From an uncultured Myxococcales bacterium (GTDB taxonomy: Bacteria; Myxococcota_A; UBA9042; DTJE01), in the NCBI GenBank assembly GCA_903857665.1, contig CAIOFV010000064.1, forward strand, positions 1 to 45,783: 45,783 nt of DNA, written 5' to 3'. Made by a program: the position numbers and the translations under genes. Each line of letters opens with the position of its first letter. Positions within the stretch are counted from its first letter, which is position 1. Shown here in pieces: positions 43,089-45,783 of the stretch. A model generated the notes under the pieces. That model was not told the origin of the DNA and made no database searches. It was given only the letters and a program-made list of their open reading frames with translations.

Positions 43089-44084
43089 TCAATCCAGCTC
43101 GATCTTCTTGATCCGCTCGTACGGCTCCCGGGCCTCGCCCGCCGCGGGGCGGGCACGCTCGGGGGACGCCGGGGGCGCGACGGGCTTCGAAGCCACGGGG
43201 GTTCCCACGGCCTGCGCCCCGGGCCCTTCGCCCGCCGGATCCGCCACGGGAACCGCGGCCGGGATTTCCGGATCCGGGGACGGCTCGCGCCCCAGGACAT
43301 ACGCCAGCATCAATCCATGGACCAGCGGGACCAGGCGATCGCCGCCCCCGGCCAGGAAGGCCAGGATCTGGAACTCGCGGTCCTCGCGAGCGACCACGGC
43401 CGCCTGCAACCCCTGCCGCGCCCCGTCGTCCAGCGATGCCCGGGCCACGGTCCCGTCCACGATCCGGGCGCCGGTGAAGTCCGCGCCGGACAGGTTCGCG
43501 TCGTCCATCCGGGTGCGGACCAGCAGCGCGTCCCGGAACCTTGCGCCGCCGAGGTCCGCGCCGCGGAGGTCGGCATCGACCAGCACCGCGCCGGTGAAGT
43601 CCGCCCCGGACAGCACGGCGTTGCCGAGGCGCCGGTTTTCGAACCGGGGGCGCACCAGCACAGCGCGAACGAACCGGGCGTTGTAGAGGCTGCTGCCGAG
43701 GAAGGCCGGGGCCACCAGCGTCGCGCCTTCGAAGTCGGCGTTGTCCAGGGGGGTTTCTTCAAACCGGACGCCCAGGAGGTCGGCACCGCGGAAGCCGGCC
43801 TCGACGGCCTCGCACCCGCGGAAGGTCACGTCCTCCAGGCGGGCATGCGTCCAGCGGGACCCGCGCATCGCCACGCCCGACCATTCGCTGTCCCGGGCCC
43901 GCAGCCCCTTCAGCGACGCCCCGGCAAGGCCCACTTCGGAAAACTCGACATCGACGACCTGCACGCCGTCCATGGGAACGGAACCGAGATCCACGCGACG
44001 CACGGCGCACCCGGAAAGAATACGGTCGGCGATCGCCCGCTCGACTTCGCCCGACGTTTCGACCTTGCGTCTGCCCGCAGCCAT
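43089..44084 (-). CDS. Pentapeptide-repeat protein
   Basis: A 331-residue protein. About residues 45-215 hold some 30 pentapeptides of the A(D/N)LXX type (GADLLGVRFEETPLDNADF, LSGADFTGAVLVDADLRGAD), which fold into a right-handed four-sided beta helix. The C-terminal third has a short helical part (LQAAVVAREDREFQILAFLA) and a Pro/Ala-rich tail ending ERIKKIELD. Some members mimic DNA and inhibit gyrase (Qnr, MfpA), most are structural; no signal peptide is visible, so it is probably cytosolic. ATG 44084 has GGAG with 5-nt spacing. It is 24 nt from the preceding gene and 22 nt from the next one. Confidence 0.9.
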   Translation of the reverse strand: MAAGRRKVETSGEVERAIADRILSGCAVRRVDLGSVPMDGVQVVDVEFSEVGLAGASLKGLRARDSEWSGVAMRGSRWTHARLEDVTFRGCEAVEAGFRGADLLGVRFEETPLDNADFEGATLVAPAFLGSSLYNARFVRAVLVRPRFENRRLGNAVLSGADFTGAVLVDADLRGADLGGARFRDALLVRTRMDDANLSGADFTGARIVDGTVARASLDDGARQGLQAAVVAREDREFQILAFLAGGGDRLVPLVHGLMLAYVLGREPSPDPEIPAAVPVADPAGEGPGAQAVGTPVASKPVAPPASPERARPAAGEAREPYERIKKIELD

Positions 44085-44108
44085 CGGCACTCCATTTGAT
44101 CGCGGACG

Positions 44109-44696
44109 TCACTTCTGCAAGGGCACGCGGACGTCCGTCGGCCCGACCACCGCCGGACGGGCGCTGGTCACGTCGGCCACCATGTCGAACCCGCCGTCCG
44201 AGGTCCACGACAGGACCAGCGTGCGCTGCGCCGTCTTGACCTTTTCCCCTGGCGTCTGCTGCGGGGTGACGCCCGTCAGCACCAGCATCGCCGGCTTCGT
44301 CTTCGTCACCGACCACTTCAGGTTGAAGAACGTCGCCGAATTGATGCTGGGTTCGATCGCGTCCTCGATCCCGTCCTCGACGAAGGTATCCAGTTCGACC
44401 CGCTCGCCGTCCAGCACGAACAGCCGCTGCAGGACGCCCAGTTCCTTGCACTTGCACTCGGCCTCGGGCAACGTCAGGGAAAGCACCAGGACCTGCAGCC
44501 CCTTCCCGATTCCCCTCAGTTCGTCCCGGGATTCCACCTTGTAGCCGCGGATCGTGTAGCTCTTCAGCACGAACAGCGGGCGATCGTCGTCCGGGGTTGC
44601 CGACGGGGCCGACGGGGCCGCCGAGGGCCGGGCCCGGGCGACGCCCGACGTCGATGCCACGACCACGGCCAGGATCATCCACAGCGCACGCCTCAT
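44109..44696 (-). CDS. Exported protein of unknown function
   Basis: A 195-residue protein with a signal peptide (LWMILAVVVASTSGVARA, cleaved before RPSAAPS). After a Pro/Ala/Ser-rich spacer comes a compact beta-rich domain: FVLKSYTIRGYKVES, GLQVLVLSLTL, a single CKC pair, LFVLDGERVELDTFV, FFNLKWSVTKTKPAMLVL, TLVLSWTSDGGFDMVADV. I do not recognise a family. ATG 44696 has GGAGGG just upstream; a longer frame has no support. It is the first gene of a probable five-gene unit ending with glmS and the helicase. Confidence 0.78.
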   Translation of the reverse strand: MRRALWMILAVVVASTSGVARARPSAAPSAPSATPDDDRPLFVLKSYTIRGYKVESRDELRGIGKGLQVLVLSLTLPEAECKCKELGVLQRLFVLDGERVELDTFVEDGIEDAIEPSINSATFFNLKWSVTKTKPAMLVLTGVTPQQTPGEKVKTAQRTLVLSWTSDGGFDMVADVTSARPAVVGPTDVRVPLQK

Positions 44697-44838
44697 CGTC
44701 CCTCCTCGCGGGCCCGAAAGCCCCCGCTGGTTCGTCTTGGAAACGTCGCGATCAAAGCACACGGGCGCGGGGGCGTCAATTGACAGGCGCCCGGGGCGGC
44801 ATCCGGCGAGCGCCTTGCCCCCCGGCCCGGCAATCCGT

Positions 44839-44868
44839 TTGCCCTCGACCGCCGGCCCGGACTACCAT
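44839..44868 (+). promoter_or_regulatory. Promoter of the WYL regulator
   Basis: TTGCCC (44839-44844), 18 nt, TACCAT (44863-44868). The start would fall at 44875, the A of the ATG, with no Shine-Dalgarno, so the mRNA is probably leaderless. Confidence 0.5.
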
Positions 44869-44874
44869 GGCCCC

Positions 44875-45783
44875 ATGATCGACGATGGCCCAGGAATCCG
44901 GATCCTGTCGCTGGTGGCCCTGCTGCTGGGCCGGCGCGCCCCGGTGACGCTCACGTGGATCCAGGAACACATGGAAGGCGACTACGGGCCGCCCGAAGGC
45001 GCGGGCGGGGATGACCGCGATGACGCGTCCCACAAGGCCTTCGAGGCGGGACGTCGCAAGTTCCTGCGGGACCAGGAACTGCTGGCCCGGCTGGGCCTGC
45101 GGATCGTGTTCCTGAGGGGCGGCGAGGACGAGGAAGCCGGGTACCTGCTGGATGCCGACGCCTTCCGGACGCCGGAACTGCGCCTGGACCCGTCCGAGGC
45201 CGAGGTGGTCCGCCTGGCCGCGGCGCTGGCCGGCGGTGTCGAGGGCTTCCCGCTGGGGTCCGATCTGGCGCTGGCACTGGCGAAGTTGTCGGCCCTGGCG
45301 TCCGGCCTGGACCTGTCGAAGAAGGACGGCGACGTCGCCGCCTCCTGGTCCTACCGTCACCGACTCGCGGTCCGGGCGCCGCACCTGGACGCGATCCTCC
45401 CGATGCTGGCCGAGGCCGTCGTCGAACGCCGGCGGGTGCGGATGTGGTACCGCGCGCTGCAGGCGGAGGGCGAATCGGAACGCCTCGTGGACCCGTGGGG
45501 CCTGTTCCTGCGACGGGGCGTCTGGCACCTGGTCGGCTGGTGCCACCTGCGCAAGGACGTCCGCCTGTTCGACGCGCACCGCATCCGCCAGGCCCGCCCC
45601 GAGGGCGGCGAGGACGCCTTCCTGGCCGCACCGGGCTTCGACCTGTCCGCCTGGGCCCGCCGCGAGCCCTGGGAACTGGCGATGCACGAGCCGATGACGG
45701 TGACCCTCCGGCTGGAACGGACGGTCGCCGGCCTGTTCCACCCGGGCGCGGGCGCTTCCCGGACGGTCGCCACGACGCCCGAC
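44875..45783 (+). CDS. WYL-domain transcriptional regulator, 3'-truncated
   Basis: 303 codons are visible and the frame runs off the right edge. An N-terminal helix-turn-helix-like part (RILSLVALLLGRRAPVTLTWIQEHM, with a second helix in AFEAGRRKFLRDQELLARLGL) precedes the WYL region near residue 200: RRVRMWYRAL, ERLVDPWGLFLRRGVWHLVGWCHL and RLFDAHRIRQA. These are typical of PafB/PafC-like and WYL regulators, which bind nucleic-acid ligands and respond to DNA damage or phage in some cases. A PafB-like or second WYL gene may follow outside the window. ATG 44875 coincides with the predicted transcription start. Confidence 0.88.
   Translation, partial: MIDDGPGIRILSLVALLLGRRAPVTLTWIQEHMEGDYGPPEGAGGDDRDDASHKAFEAGRRKFLRDQELLARLGLRIVFLRGGEDEEAGYLLDADAFRTPELRLDPSEAEVVRLAAALAGGVEGFPLGSDLALALAKLSALASGLDLSKKDGDVAASWSYRHRLAVRAPHLDAILPMLAEAVVERRRVRMWYRALQAEGESERLVDPWGLFLRRGVWHLVGWCHLRKDVRLFDAHRIRQARPEGGEDAFLAAPGFDLSAWARREPWELAMHEPMTVTLRLERTVAGLFHPGAGASRTVATTPD

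Overview
The window is a GC-rich bacterial chromosome segment, almost fully coding, with 31 protein genes, no rRNA, tRNA, CRISPR array or mobile element that I could find. The gene content points to the Myxococcota or a neighbouring 'deltaproteobacterial' lineage: MopE-type cysteine/aspartate repeats on a lipoprotein, an ADYC-type lipoprotein, a matrixin-like protease with a MYXO-CTERM-like tail, a kinase-STAND-FGE fusion, FHA/sigma-54 and FHA/GGDEF regulators, and a DUF4476 protein. The lineage call is inference from gene content, not from a marker tree.

Layout. 1-4.7 kb (+): C-terminal receiver domain, secA, efp, a DUF4337 membrane protein. 4.7-6.8 kb (-): GT4 glycosyltransferase and a flippase-like membrane protein, overlapping by 4 nt. 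7-11.8 kb (+): epmA (partner of efp), a secreted protein plus metalloprotease pair, an OmpA-like protein, a type IV pilin-like protein and ferritin. 11.9-14.1 kb (-): a KimA-like potassium permease behind a c-di-AMP (ydaO-type) riboswitch and a clear promoter. 14.1-15.4 kb (-): BaiN-family flavoprotein. 15.5-19.9 kb (+): one 1452-residue protein joining topoisomerase III to RecQ helicase. 19.9-28.7 kb (-): MopE-repeat lipoprotein, apbE, DUF4476-queA-tgt, and a coiled-coil membrane protein-cutA-EamA operon. 28.9-30.5 kb: divergent lytic transglycosylase and a degenerate NlpC/P60 protein. 30.6-38.6 kb (-): FHA-GGDEF, ADYC lipoprotein, and a sigma-54 activator overlapping a Ser/Thr kinase. 38.7-44.7 kb (-): two exported/membrane unknowns, a pentapeptide-repeat protein, glmS and a UvrD/PcrA helicase, probably one operon. 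44.9 kb to the end (+): WYL regulator cut by the window edge.

The two strongest points of biology are (i) the topoisomerase III-RecQ fusion, a single-chain counterpart of the separate RecQ/BLM and TopoIII partners used for dissolving recombination intermediates, whose linker is encoded by a dense G-tract; and (ii) the c-di-AMP riboswitch placed at the transcription start of a KimA-family permease, a complete second-messenger-to-potassium control unit. Many promoters can be read directly (TTGNNN, 17-18 nt, TANNNT); several carry perfect inverted or direct repeats at operator positions (ferritin, DUF4476-queA-tgt, coiled-coil-cutA, topB-recQ).
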